Shown here piece after piece: positions 10,681-23,297 of a stretch of DNA of 64,000 bases. This DNA comes from Sesamum alatum. Lineage: Eukaryota > Streptophyta > Magnoliopsida > Lamiales > Pedaliaceae. Positions within the stretch are counted from its first letter, which is position 1, and every line of letters starts with the position of its first letter. Position numbers and translations under genes: made by a program. Under the pieces are notes generated by a model. The model saw only the letters and a program-made list of their open reading frames with translations. It did not search any database and was not told the DNA's origin. The DNA lies in NCBI GenBank assembly GCA_034509735.1, contig JACGWO010000001.1:10308854-10372853 (forward strand). The letters are read 5' to 3'.

Positions 10681-13382
10681 ATGTCTTCGACCTTCAGCGG
10701 CGATGAAACTGCTCCTTTCTTCGGCTTTCTCGGCGCCGCTGCCGCCCTCGTCTTCTCCTGTAATCTCTCCCCCGAGTTCGCTTCTCATCTTCTCTAAAAA
10801 AAATTCGATTAGATTCGGTGGACTTTGCTTATTCTGAGTCGCGTGCCTTTTGGCTGATTACTTTTTGTCATTAACTTTCTCGCTTTTGATTATGATTAGT
10901 TTGCAGGACTCTCTCCTAGTTTGTTGCACGTTTTTTGCTGAATCCCATATGCTTTTACAGTTTTCTCCGTGATTCTGATTATATTACTGGGATTTCTTTT
11001 ATCTTGGTTTTCTAATGATGTTTAAAGATCTTAATATGATCTGTTTGAGTTTACAGGTATGGGTGCGGCTTATGGAACAGCGAAGAGTGGAGTTGGCGTG
11101 GCGTCAATGGGGGTGATGAGGCCGGAGCTTGTGATGAAGTCCATCGTGCCTGTTGTCATGGCTGGTGTTTTGGGTATATACGGATTGATTATCGCTGTGA
11201 TTATCAGCACTGGTATTAATCCGAAGGCCAAGTCTTATTACCTTTTCGATGGATATGCGCATCTGTCTTCGGGCTTGGCCTGTGGCCTTGCTGGTCTTGC
11301 TGCCGGAATGGCTATTGGAATTGTGGGAGATGCTGGTGTTAGGTATGATCTGTTACTGATATCCAGGATTTGATTTGTTAAGATTGGGAGTCTATTTTCT
11401 TTTAGTGTTTAATCGAATGCTATTGTTGTGGAAATAATGTTGCAACTTGGAGCGATTATTTGAACTTTAATATGTGACCTTTTGCATTTAGGAGCTCAAT
11501 GTGAGCAGGTTTTATTAATTTGATGTGGTGTGGTTGTCAGATGCTACTTCAGGCTACTTAATAGCAATTAGAAGAAGAATGATCATAGCACATAGTTGTT
11601 AATGGCGCACGGCGCATCATGGCGCAAAGGTCCCCTGGAGCCATGGCTCACGGCGCGGCGCGCGCCTTTTTAACACATGGCGCATAGTTACAGAAATAAA
11701 TTATATATTTATACATTAATATCATTTAAACTATAGAGTGCAGAAATAATTAAATATTATTATTTGTTGTTGATAGTTTTTGTAGATAGATTAATCATAT
11801 CTATATTTATTATTTAAAGATGATTAGGAGATTTGCATATATTTATTTGGTAGATAAATTCATCATATTCATAGATAAATATGGTTAGGAGATTAATTAG
11901 GGACTTGTATATAATAACCTTACTTGTAGTTTGTATATTTGGTAGATAATCAATCGTATCCATACCATATATAAAGTTTTCCTAATCCTAACACTATACA
12001 TTTATTTATAGAAACAAACAAAATCGCCCAGCTTTTTTTCAGCCTAGTATATATTTAACTTACTTGTAGTTTATATATTTGGTAGATAATCAATATATCC
12101 ATACCATATACATGAGTTTTCCTAATTCTAACACTATATATTTATTTATAGACAAAAAAAATCCTTAAAGAAGGCAGGACTTTCACGAGGCGCGCCTCTC
12201 GCCATGGTAAATTGCGCAGAATGGCGCACCATGGCGTCGCCATTGTGAAGGGGCGCGCCATTCTGCGGAAATGGCGCCGAGGCCGCGCCATAACGCGCCA
12301 TTAATAACTATGTCATAGCATAAGCAAAATTTAATGTGACGTGCCTAAATAAGAATCCAACTAACTTGAAAAGTTTAAGGAGTGCATATACTATGAGAAT
12401 AATTCATGTATTGTTTATTGATCTTATATGCGATCAGCTGCAACCTCCAGTGTTCAAACTGCAGGATGATTTTCCAGCTGTTGCATCTGTTTTTGTGCTT
12501 GTTTATTGATCAGTTTCTGCATATATTAAACGTGGTGGATGAACTGAGATATGTTTGCGACTGGTAAATGTTTTGGTGGAAACTATAGATGAATAGTGAA
12601 TTGAAGTGTCAAGTGTATCTCTCGCACAGGTTTAAGTATTAATTTGGCCATTTTCATAAATTTCACATACTGTACAAGTAATTTACAATTATTTATGGAA
12701 GCCATTAATATCTTTTGAGGAGACTTTAACCTAGTGTTACCAATCAAGAATATATGTATATATTATCTTTTGTAGTGTCTGTTTTGAGTTAAATGGTGCT
12801 GTTTAGGCTCTGGCTGCTCATGTAATGAATAATCAAAACGTTGCCTTGTAATATGCATGTTATGGAATATATTGCTACATACACTGTACGAATGCACATA
12901 TAAACCCAAAGTTCTTTCATGCTGTCTCTGAGTCAGGAAAACACCTAATCATTTTATGTATAATAAGTTGGAAATATAAGCCTGTTTTGGAGACCCAACT
13001 TTAAAAATGTTTTACTTTGGAAAAAGATGGACATAATCTTTCTATTTATCAACTTCAAATAAAAATCAGAGTCTCAGTCATCCATGTGGGAATATCCTTT
13101 TCTGACTTACTTTGCTTTGATCTTGTTTAGGCATGTACATAAATCTCTTAGCTCTTAATATGCACTGCCGATATGGTGATATATGCATCTGATATAAGGT
13201 TTACGTTTGTTTATGTTTCTTATAGTTAATACTCGATGTTACTTTGCAGAGCTAATGCACAGCAGCCTAAGCTTTTTGTTGGAATGATCCTTATTCTAAT
13301 TTTCGCTGAAGCTTTGGCACTCTATGGTCTTATTGTTGGAATTATATTGTCTTCACGAGCTGGCCAGTCGAGAGCTGACTAA
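10681..13382 (+). CDS. VHA-c: V-type proton ATPase 16 kDa proteolipid subunit c (VHA-c)
   Basis: Three exons, 10681-10759, 11057-11342 and 13250-13382, join cleanly (498 bases, 165 residues plus stop), the normal length of the family. The protein has four hydrophobic helices: [20 protein letters not shown], then [38 protein letters not shown], and [20 protein letters not shown]. The last carries the buried glutamate (FAEAL) that is protonated during rotation. Subunit c forms the membrane ring of the Vo sector in tonoplast, Golgi and endosome membranes. The ATG at 10681 gives the usual [16 protein letters not shown] start. The second intron (about 1.9 kb) contains a complete hAT-type element that does not disturb the splice sites. 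Promoter has a site II cluster. Identity is essentially certain; which of several paralogues cannot be told. Confidence 0.97.
11591..12312. mobile_element. Non-autonomous hAT-type element in VHA-c intron 2
   Basis: The ends are inverted repeats, CATAGTTGTTAATGGCGC on the left and CATAGTTATTAATGGCGC on the right read on the other strand (17 of 18 match). A perfect 8-bp direct repeat TCATAGCA flanks it (11583-11590 and 12313-12320), the size expected for hAT elements. The first and last 110 bases are full of GGCGC/GCGCC and ATGGCGC words, while the middle is AT-rich. Two internal direct repeats of about 95 bp (about 11920-12020 and 12061-12155) start with TACTTGTAGTTT. It has no transposase frame, so it would need an enzyme supplied in trans. 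Confidence 0.9.
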
Positions 13383-14532
13383 TGAAAAAGCGGGTAATTT
13401 GATTATATTACATGCAGAAAGTTATGGTATTTCCTGGAAAATGAATGTTGTAGGAATTGAATTGCCACATGGTTGAGTTATTGTTTTGTATTTCCATTAT
13501 TATTCATCATTAAAGTTAATTGTGCTCTCTTCACATTTATTCTATGGTAGCTCCGTGGGTTTGTAGTATTAGCAAGGATGATTTTCTACCGAATAAGAAC
13601 TCATAGCTATCTTTTGTTGCATTATTTGATTTTCTTGTGAACTTTGGATTCCTGGACAATATAGGAACCTTCTTTATATGAAATTATAACCCTTGCCCAT
13701 ATATAAGTATTTAAATATGTGTATGAAAATATATGTATGTATAATTCGCTTGGAAGGATTTCATCAATCAATCTTTTTCCAGATCAAGAAGGATGTGGAG
13801 CAAAAGTTGGTGAAGGATTACTTTAGTGAGACATAGCACTTTTGTTTTCAGTTTCGCCCTTCCGTTTTTAAAATATTTTTAAATTGATTTTTGGGAACAA
13901 TAACAAAACACTTATGGGTTTTGCCCAAATCTTGAAGCTGGGTCGATTGACCCTGTATCTGCATTGTTTCTGAGTTCTTGGCCCTAGCCTTCTGCTCAAG
14001 CAGGTTCTCCACAACCTCTTAAAGGCCTATAAACAAATATTAGTAACATCAAGACATACTATAGTGTCTTTTAGAACAAGTCCTTGCGGATTGCCAAACA
14101 AACCACAACGCAAATCTTTTCTTTAGCCTCTGAGAAGATAAAAGGTCTCTTTTTCTTTTGGTAATTAGAAGATGAACGGACTCTGTAAATTCTTCTGGCT
14201 CCGCTGTGTTGACTGGAAACAGGAATATGACCCCCTTGCAATTTGAGGTGTGAACTGGAAAACACTATAGATAAATGGATTTAGCATCTCACATTAACTT
14301 GGTTCTTATTAAGAAATCATCCATTAATTAAGGTCTTGTTTATTTTGAGGGATGGATTTAAATAGTGATAGATTAATGATTGATAAAATATAGGATGAGA
14401 TTAAATTGTATGTCTAATATTTTCATTTAAATTATCTATTTATCATGATTATCATCTATTCACTTAAATGTAAGTAAACAAGATATTGGGTTGGATATCC
14501 AACCCAATACTTACAAGTAAACAAAGCTTAAA
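13383..14532. other. VHA-c 3' UTR and spacer, possible MITE at the end
   Basis: The 3' UTR probably covers the first few hundred bases. From about 14328 to 14530, GTCTTGTTTATTT and, at the other end, AAGTAAACAAAGC form a weak inverted pair that may mark a small decayed element. Nothing else is recognised. Confidence 0.35.
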
Positions 14533-14992
14533 GGGATAATTAATATAATTATACTGCATTTTAATGTAATTATACGTAGACTCTATGTGGTTTGGGAAAT
14601 TATATCTAGTAATTTTGATATTTGTTTCCGTCTAATAAATAGATCCTTTTGTTAATCAAAATATACATAATTTGTTGATATTAGCAAAAAATTGGAATGA
14701 AAATTCATATTTACTCTATTGACTTATTATTAGCATTTGATGTATAATGATAGTTTGGTCATAAAAAGATTTATTTGACCTTCAATAAGACAATAAATAA
14801 GTCAACTGAGAGTAAATATGAATTTTCATTCAAATTTTTGTTAATATCAATATATTCGATAAATCTTGACCAACGAATGTATCTATTTGTTAAACGAAAA
14901 TAAATGTTAAGGGTACTAAGTATAATTTTTCAAATTATAGGGGGTTTATGTATAATTAGATCAAATTTTAGGGGATGGCGATGGAATTATCC
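14533..14992. mobile_element. MITE, family 2 (GGGATAATTA...AATTATCC)
   Basis: It is a palindromic AT-rich element. The pair GAAAATTCATATTTACTCTA and, inverted, CAGAGAGTAAATATGAATTTTC-like sequence form the inner arms, and TAATTATACGTAGACTC and ATAATTTTTCAAATTATAGGG occur near the outer parts. The same order of words appears at 55916-56345 and 60892-61421. No clear target duplication was seen, so ends are approximate. Confidence 0.6.
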
Positions 14993-15510
14993 ATTTTGAT
15001 TCGTTTGGTTCAAATAGGAGAAAAGGGGAAGCGGAAGAAAAAGAATAATAGTTTTTTTTTTCAAATTGTGTGGTATGATTGGAAGGGGAGTAACTTTCAA
15101 ATATTTTTTCTGTTTGGTACGAGAAAAATAGATTGAGACAAAATACTATTTTTTGCAATTTTACTGTTTAATTATTTTTCTACATTTTGTATTAGAAAAT
15201 AAACAAGTTAATATTATACTAATATAATTTTAGTATATCAAAGATTTAAAAACCTTATTAATAGAAATATATGTCAAACAAAAATATTAATATTTCTTAT
15301 AATAAAAATATTTATCAAAACGAATGTTGTTCACTTATTTTAATCTATTCAGTTTATGTAAAATAAAAATTACTATCAACGCCCTCAAATAAAGAATCCA
15401 AATTCAAATTCATAAAGATTATATATGGTACTGTAAGTAGGAAGGAGAATAGAATTGAATGAACGTAGATATACACATATATATGGGCAATAGATTAAAT
15501 AAAAATATAA

Positions 15511-15541
<31 letters not shown>

Positions 15542-16382
15542 GTCTTTTTGGCCTTATAATTCCACTTTTCCGTCCATTTTTGGACAAAAACGAAATTGAC
15601 TTCGAATTTCATATACATTCAGTTTTACTTCCCTTCCATCTCTTTCCCTTAACAAAATGTTAAACTTTTTTTTTATACATTCTCTTTTACTTCCACTTTT
15701 CCTATATTTTCAATTTTCCTCCAAACTAAACATATCTTTGATTAAACTATTTAGGTTCATTTTCTATATTTTCTATGCTACAAGTCCTGGTCAAAGATGA
15801 TGATTCTAAAAGTTTGATTCTTTTTTTTTTCCTTTTTTTGTTTTATTTTACTTTTTCTTGATCAGTGAAGGTTTGATTGGTGGAGATATTTGACTCTTTG
15901 GACCAAATTATTGAAATTCAGGACCAATCAATTAGATTTTGATTAGGATAAGGGTCAAGTCAAGGTATAAATAACGGCCAACATTTGTTTTCATGTTTTT
16001 TATCAAAAGAAGGAACTACACTAATTAAATGCATGCATCTATCACACCATAATAATAAAGCAAACACTTTATAAAATCTGAATAATGAGTTGAAAAATCT
16101 TTATTTGAGTTAATCGTGGATCAGACAAGTGTATTGTATCAATTATAGTTGTGGTTATGACGTTGCTTTCAACCATAACGCTTGGTTTGTCATTTTATCT
16201 CAACTGCCGACTCAATCTTATTTTCTTTTTTAAGAGATTAATTATTTAAATTTGCAGATAACTTTGATTACATGCAGGTAGGGAACCCCTAATACATGAT
16301 CTGCTGCTTCTTATTCAAATATCCCGTTTATTATATATTACTAACCGTCGTGACACACCGTCTTTACATGCATATAATAATT
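14993..16382. other. AT-rich spacer
   Basis: It contains TA and T tracts (about 15508-15541) and no supported gene. One segment (15002-15720) has polypyrimidine and polypurine blocks suggestive of old decayed inserts, but no ends could be set. Confidence 0.35.
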
Positions 16383-16655
16383 AAGGATTTAATACAATTT
16401 ACCTTCCTGTGATATTACAAATGAACAAATTACCCCTCTATGAAAAAAAATAGCAATTTACTCCCCTTTATTTTTCAAAATGAAGCAATTTGCCCTCCTG
16501 TGTTTTTCAAAATGAAGCAATTTACCTCCCTAGGCAAGGGGATAAATTGCTTCATTTTAAAAAATACAAGGGGGTAAATTGCTATTTATTTTTTTAAAGG
16601 AGGGTAATTTGCACATTTGCAATATCACAGGGGGATTGTTTGTATTTTTTCCCTA
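16383..16655. mobile_element. Fold-back MITE
   Basis: The two halves are inverted copies. ATACAATTTACC, CCTGTGATATTACAAATG and CAAATTACCC on the left pair with GGGTAATTTG, CATTTGCAATATCACAGG and GGATTGTTTGTAT on the right, and inner words TTTTTCAAAATGAAGCAATTT pair with AAATTGCTTCATTTTA. The whole would fold to one hairpin. No autonomous frame exists. Confidence 0.7.
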
Positions 16656-18526
16656 ATAATTAACCTTTTATGTCTTAAAACAATTTATATATAAATAAAA
16701 AAAAAAAGAAAAAACTAATTTAAAATGGATGGTTGATACTTAATGCAGAATTTCAATATATTGGGAGAATGCTTGAAAAAAATCGGGCATGAAATGATGT
16801 TGATGAGGTTAGCTGGACGTATGATGGTAGATAATAATAGATATGACTGCTCACTGTTGTTGCATTTTGATCACGTGAATTTAATCACGAGGATGATGCG
16901 GTCCGTCCACCTAGATCTGTTAATAGGCAGGTAATACCCAAATTCAAATATAGTAATACCCGCTCATTGATAGGCCTACGCCCACCCTATGCCCAATGAG
17001 AACATTTTAGTGGTCTCCCCATTAATTATCATTTTTATCTATTTTTCTAAATCAGGATTTTTCCATAATACATGCTTCAAATATTCTGAAATTATATCAA
17101 CTTTAAGACCCGTCACCACTTTGTTTCCACTCTTCAATGAGATTTGAACCCGTAATTTATCTATTAGAAGAATGTTAAGGCAGTTGATCGTTGTTATGCA
17201 CTAAATGGTATTTTGTGCATTATTAAAATAGTGGGACTTGTAAAATTGGTCTAGAGAAATTAAATTTTTGTAGAGAACAGTATTAAAATTAAATCATAAA
17301 CTCAGGCCATGGTGATTCTCCACCAATTAAAATTTAAAAGCCTTTGACTTGATGTTTTAAAGAGCAACACGCAATATAAATATGTGCACAAGAAAACTCG
17401 CACGTTCTGGTGGTCCTCTTCTTATCAATTGCCACTAAAAGCGTGCCGTCAATTAATATTAATGAACGGACCACGATTCTTCTTCTGTTTTGATGATGAG
17501 GTTAATCTGGTAGGTCTAGTCCATAAATATAGCCGGGAAAAAATTAGGTCAGGATTGGGAAGAAAGCGTGAATATGAATGGAGGGGAGCCCATCTTCCTA
17601 GAATTTTTCTAACAACTTTCCATACAGCATGTGCTTCGACTTGCAAGTGCACAAAATATTAGGTTACATTCCGAGTACTGAGCCTCAGCAACAGCAAATG
17701 CCGCTTTCTGTTGTGTCCATATTATCAATATCCTGCCATTTGCCCATCCCATCTCTCTCGATGTGCAACTAAAATGCGACACTTAAAAGACGCATTACCT
17801 TTCAAATTTAAATAATTCTACCCTTTTTCTATAATCTCTCTTTTCATGGTCTTCTCTTTTTTCTACATATGGATTCCACTTTACCAGGCCACACTTTCTT
17901 TGCCGGTATAGGTAATTTAAGTTTGTTTTGTCATATCTGGTGTGGAGAAAGACGTAAATTTTTCATTCTGATAAAATCTTTTTTATACCGAAAATAGAAC
18001 AACCAATAAAGAAATCCTTTCATAATTATTACTGATTATTATAATATGTTGTCAAATAATTTGCCAATGAAAAAATTATTAATTATATAAATCGGTTGAA
18101 AAATCATTTCCATGTGCGATTAGAGCGACACATGACACTTATTTTTGTACTAGGAAGATAAGGCATATTAACCCCTTTTTTAATGTGGTGGTGTCCAAAT
18201 ATGTGCTATTCATGCATCATCTAATCGGAATCTCGTCTCATGATAGGTTCCTATCATAAATCATGCTATGTTTTTTAGGTTACATAATTTCCATGACCAT
18301 CAACTTTAAAGGTAAATACACCAATAAGTGTTGCTATTAGCTCACCTAAGAGACTAATCTATATTATCTTTCTCATTTATTAATCACAAAAGGCCAAGAA
18401 AACAAAATACAATGAAATTAAGAAAAGAAACAACCTTTTTAGCAACGGGACCAACAAAAATGGAAAAAGATCTCGAGGTTGAAATTTGAATATTTATAAC
18501 AATAAATAAATACATGGAATAGTGTT
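16656..18526. other. Intergenic DNA without recognised genes
   Basis: Open frames of 60-90 codons (for example near 16743 and 17384) have no family motif, no flanking exon signals and no recognisable homology, so they are not annotated. No repeat ends were recognised. Confidence 0.35.
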
Positions 18527-18795
18527 TATACTCCTTGATCTATTGTTTGTTTACACAAATACGTTTATCTTTTGAATAATTACATACACATGTATTCATA
18601 AAAACACGTAAACATCATTTACACAAATTATCACTGCTTTTTAAAAAATTACACACGCACTCCCCCCCCCCCCCCCCAAAAAAAAAACGACAACATCACT
18701 GTATAAATTATTTATTTTTTTTACCGTCAATGGTAATTTCTATAATTATTCAAAAGATAGGGAGATTTGTGTAAATAGACCATAATTATTTTTAA
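18527..18795. mobile_element. MITE, relative of the element hosting the solo LTRs at 23173-25315
   Basis: The ends carry CTATTGTTTGTTTACACAAA and, on the other strand, CTATTTACACAAATCTCCC, followed on both sides by ATCTTTTGAATAATTA. The core has ACACAAATTATCACTG, AAAAAATTACACACGCAC and GACAACATCACTGTATAAATT, which match pieces found between the solo LTRs at 23-25 kb. A run of 16 C followed by 10 A (18662-18687) sits in the middle. Confidence 0.65.
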
Positions 18796-19248
18796 ATAAA
18801 AACTTGAAAATGCAAGTTGCTCTTCTTGAGGTTCTAAATCTGGGTGTGTATTACTCCATAAGATTTTTCATCATTGAACTAAAAATCATTGAACTAAACT
18901 TTAAATCGCTATTAATACATTAAAATATTGAGAAAATAATAATATATTTAATGTAGTATATAGATATAATATCAATTAGAATCTTGGCCTTAGATGAGTG
19001 GTTAGCAAGAACATGTGAATTTTAATTAAGATACTATCAAATTTTGTGTGGCAATTGACAATTCTGTCTCACATGTCTAGGTGTTCAACATAACAACCAA
19101 CCACAACTTATATTTATTATTATGATTATTTTCAACAACTTTGGTGCAGGGATCTGTCCTAATCCCAACATCTTGTCCAATTTTTATGGATCTCTACATT
19201 TCCCAATGTCTAACTAATACCATTATTATATAATAATAATAATAATAA
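18796..19248. other. AT-rich spacer
   Basis: No gene or element boundary was recognised. An imperfect ATT/AAT trinucleotide tract ends at the left edge of the next MITE. Confidence 0.35.
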
Positions 19249-19670
19249 GGTAAATTACATCTACCTCTCCTGAGATTTTGCATAATTATAAATATTCCTT
19301 TATTGTTTGAAAAATTACAAATACCCCCCTGGGGTTTGTATCAACCAAAGGCCTGAAATTGATCATTTTGCCCTTGATTTTTTAGTTCGATTGCAAAAAA
19401 ATCAGTCGAGGCAAATTGCATTATTAACTCCTCTGTGTAAAAAATTTTAAGAACCTCTCTATGCGCATTTAGTCCAAAAAAATTTCAAAGAATTTTAAAA
19501 ATTAAATAAAATGCATAAGTGCATTTTGGTCAGTTCATCCATAAAAATGGATGGAAATTGATTATTTGTCAGACGGCTACAAACCTCAGGGGGAATATTT
19601 ATAATTTTTCAAACAACGATGGGGTATTTATAATTATGCCAAATCTCAAGAAAGGTAGATATAATTTACA
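19249..19670. mobile_element. MITE, GGGTAAATT family, long terminal inverted repeats
   Basis: About 85 bp at each end are inverted copies: GGTAAATTACATCTACCTCT, GAGATTTTGCATAATTATAAAT, TTGAAAAATTACAAATACCCC on the left, and their counterparts GGTATTTATAATTATGCCAAATCT and AGGTAGATATAATTTAC on the right. It is homologous over its whole length to 26510-26932. The flanks (TAATAATAA and ACATAATAA) are a possible imperfect 9-bp duplication. Confidence 0.75.
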
Positions 19671-20068
19671 CATAATAATATATTGTTGCTGCTATATTAT
19701 TATTTTCGTGATGTTAAGGACTCAGCGTGATTTCTTTTTTATTGCACTTGCCTTGATTTTTTGGTCATTTATTGCAAAAATATTTAGTTACCATTATGAA
19801 CGTCAAGATTTTCTAGATTGTACTATACCAAAATTACTAAAAATATATATACATGTTATTTTGATACTATACTATAACAAATAAACTTATTTTTGTATAA
19901 ATATATCTTAAAATATGAACTGAAGAGGTCACGTATTAATCAAACCTCAACATAATATTCAAGTTTAACCTATAAAAGAACATCCAAATTTAAATTAAAG
20001 TACATATATACGAAAAAAATTATATTTCCTCATAGGTCTCGTTTGGTTTATATGTTAGGATCAGGCAT
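19671..20068. other. AT-rich spacer
   Basis: No gene or regulatory element was recognised. It continues into sequence resembling a MITE end (GTCTCGTTTGGTTTATATG at about 20036) into which the next solo LTR is inserted. Confidence 0.35.
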
Positions 20069-20532
20069 TGATTCGAGTCGCTACCTGCGATCTCTTGCAA
20101 GTACCTCACTAAGCGATTTTGGATGCTTCCCAAATTAAAGTGTCCCTGAGAATAAGAAAGCACGTTAGGCTAGCGGGATGGTCCCTAGCGAATACTCTCC
20201 GATCTTAAGTCAGTATAGGTTGAGATAACTATATTGCGATCCAATGTAATAAATACAGTCGAATATAATTCTAGTAACTTACCATAAATATTGTGGGGTA
20301 GGTGTATTTATAAGATCAAATGTGTGTACTTGCTTGGTCCACATGGATTCATCTCAATATTTGAGCACATAATCAAGGGCCTAGATCTTGGATTCTCAGC
20401 ATTGAATACGGTTCGGGTCGCATGGCCCGACCCAGTGGAGCTATGCGCAAATCCTGAAGCTTTATTTGGGAATTTGGCCATTTTTCAGGACTATTTATGT
20501 CTTTTTCAAGTAGTTAGGTTGCACCCCCATCA
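20069..20532. mobile_element. Solo LTR of a retrotransposon (464 bp)
   Basis: It starts TGATTCGAGTCG and ends CCCCCATCA, so the ends are TG...CA with a 4-base inverted TGAT/ATCA. The 5-base target duplication GGCAT is perfect (20064-20068 and 20533-20537). The uninterrupted host sequence would read TTAGGATCAGGCAT then GATAAGATTG. A TATA-like GTATTTATAAG lies at about 20308-20318. No internal retrotransposon domain is present, so this is a recombinant single LTR. The superfamily cannot be told. Confidence 0.75.
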
Positions 20533-20537
20533 GGCAT

Positions 20538-23172
20538 GATAAGATTGAGTGGAATGAAAAAATGGATGATGAGATTAATTATCATTTCATTTCACATCTT
20601 ACCTAATTCTATCATGTTTAAGCCTATCACACAATGGTCATAGGGTATTGTTGATGGTGTATATAAACATTGCGCGTAGTATAAATTTAAAATTGAAATT
20701 AGAATTAAAAATTCTAACCAACGTTAAGTGACGTAATTGAACTTTAGATCCCCGGTTAAGCTTGCTAAAAGCTTTTATTATCTTTAGATCTCTTTAACTT
20801 TTTAAAATCTCATTACGCACCCAAATTTGGTCAAGAATCTTAATTGTAGTCCCCACCATTTTCTCGAGTATCAAAAGCATATCCCATTATCCTTTTGAGC
20901 GGCTGCGAGCCCAATAGAAATCAAGAATTGACCGCTGCTTGATTGATTAGATTAATATATTGTCACTTCCACCCTCTTACTTTTCTATTTTTATACTTTT
21001 GGCCCACAAAAAAGTGTATTCACGATTTAGTGCTCTCTGTTATTTTTTTTTTTTTTTTGAGTTGAGAGCGATGAATTTTATTAATTGAAATAAAACGATT
21101 ACAATTAGTCATGTCAGTATCAATATTGGACAGAGACAAATACAACAATCGTATCAATAATATCACAAACTAATATATTGTTATTACAATAACAAATAAA
21201 CCTACTATACAGTAAAAACAATAATACAAATAAACACACTACGTAGTATAAACAAATCATCCTACGCAAAGAAGCTCTCTGTTGTTTTCGAGAAGTTGCT
21301 ACACCACCAGCAGAGAGAGCATGAGCGAGAAAGCGTATATCTCAAAGTTCAAAAACGCATTTGTTAATTTGACGTGTAAGTACGTGTTTGCAATGACTTT
21401 TACGTTTTTCTATGAGATTAAATTAAAAAAGAAAGTTATAAGTTTAAAAGCAGCGAAAATTAGTTGAAAATGAAAAAAAAAAAAGTGGAAAAACAAATAT
21501 AAGGAGTTGAAGTTGAAGCGTTTCGAAAAATAATTTAAGTTTGTAATTTTACTAATAAACTATAAAATATGATAAGTAGTTGCTTACAACTTCGGCTTTA
21601 AATCAATTAATTAAACAGTTTAAAAGCAAAAATTGAAAAAAAAAATATATTTTTCAACTTAGTTCTTACAACAAACTAACAATAACTTATTTTAAATATT
21701 TCAAAAACAGAAATTATAAATTAAAAAAATTTATTTTATGTTCAACAATAAATTGATCATTACTTATTTTCAACAATATCTGGTGTTAAATGCACCAAAC
21801 AATGTATAGAGGCGGCTACTAAAAATGTGTTGCACAAAGTTGGCCACTTTTAAAAATGAAAATAATTTTATGTGAAGCATTGATTTGAAACGTGGAAGTT
21901 ATAAGTGAATAATAATTAGACACTAAATTCTATGTTTTGTGTTTGGCAAGATATAAATGTCTTTGAGTTAATATTTGAGTATCTACCAAAATTAATGTAA
22001 TTGTGCAACCCCCACCTACTGAAAACGTGTTGCATAAAATTGTCCACGCTTGACAACGACATTAAAATTTTACGCGAACTAGTTATCCTGATTACAGACG
22101 TCAAAATCGTTCATTAATTGTTTTGAATTAAATGCATTTATGGTCTCATAACATAAGTTATTTAGCGTGTTTGTCATTTAATTTTTAGGATAGCATTTTG
22201 GCCCAATATCTTTTTTATTGTTGCAATTTTAGTTCTTTTATTCGCCGAATTCACCTCCACCGACGAGAAGGGTAAACTCCGATGAAAAAAATGACTGTAA
22301 TCGCAAAAATAAAAAAGAATCGTGAACAGAATGCTATCTTATAATGAGTAAATATGTTGGCAAAAATGAGTCAATAGAAACAGTAGTCTCAATTTTAAAA
22401 AGTCCCATGAAATGCACATGCATTTTTTCCAACGATACGGGTGAACTCCAGAGACCAAAATATATAAAAACTAAAATCATAAAAATTAACAAAATACAGG
22501 ATCAAAATGTTACCCCTACAAAATTAAAGAACGAAAACACGTAAGACCAGAAATATATTTAAACCTATTTTTTTCAAATATCAAATTTTTAATAAGTTGG
22601 AATCTAAGTTCGTATTACATTATGAAATTCTATTTTTTAAATTAAATTTGAATATAAATATCATATCGAAAACTTAGTCTCAGCCTCAATAATTCTCCTA
22701 CGTATATAATCTTTTTGAAGTGAAACCGATGAAATATTATTAAATATGAAAATAAATTTGTTACAATCTATCCTATTGAACATCAATAATTGAATAAAGA
22801 TAATTAAAATAACTATATATTGATCAACAATCTAAACAATTACACCTACATCCAAACAACACCTACTGATTATAATAAAAAAACATTCATCTATTATACA
22901 GTAGAATAACATCTCACGCATTCAATGGGGTTCGAATCCATGACTTCGAGGTAATGGAGCTTCAATTTCACCAATTAAGTTAGGCGTCGTTATCCACCGC
23001 AAGGAAAAGGGAAGTTTCTCAACAAGTCACGTTTACGTTGTATGTTTGTCTGGCTTTGATCATCACTTTCTGTACTTACTTCAAACAACTCATACTGTAG
23101 CTCAAGTATGACATTGTGGCACCACACATGATTCACGCGTTAATCGTAGCTTACTCCTAGTAAAGAATACTC
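20538..23172. other. Gene-poor DNA with retroelement-like scraps
   Basis: Two stretches (about 21040-21260 and 22725-22990) share a layout of GATGAATTTTATTAATTGAAA or GATGAAATATTATTAAATATG near the left and an ATACAGTA..A word near the right. They may be 3' ends of one dispersed element lying in minus orientation, the first with a T-run at about 21041-21058. A B-box-like GGGTTCGAATCC-type word (about 22929) is in the second. No gene is supported. Confidence 0.35.
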
Positions 23173-23297
23173 GGGATAATTATATTTACATTCATGATTT
23201 ATGATTTATGATTTATGATTTATTTAAACAAATTATTTTTATTTTTTGAATAATTATACATTCGTTTATTAGAAATGTCAATCTCATTTACACAAAC

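Noticed and set aside
17384..17662. 92-codon plus-strand frame and its 67-codon antisense partner
   Set aside because: No recognisable motif, no exon context and both strands are equally open.
22925..22950. tRNA-like B box (GGTTCGAATCC)
   Set aside because: No A box, acceptor stem or cloverleaf could be built around it. It may be a SINE scrap at most.
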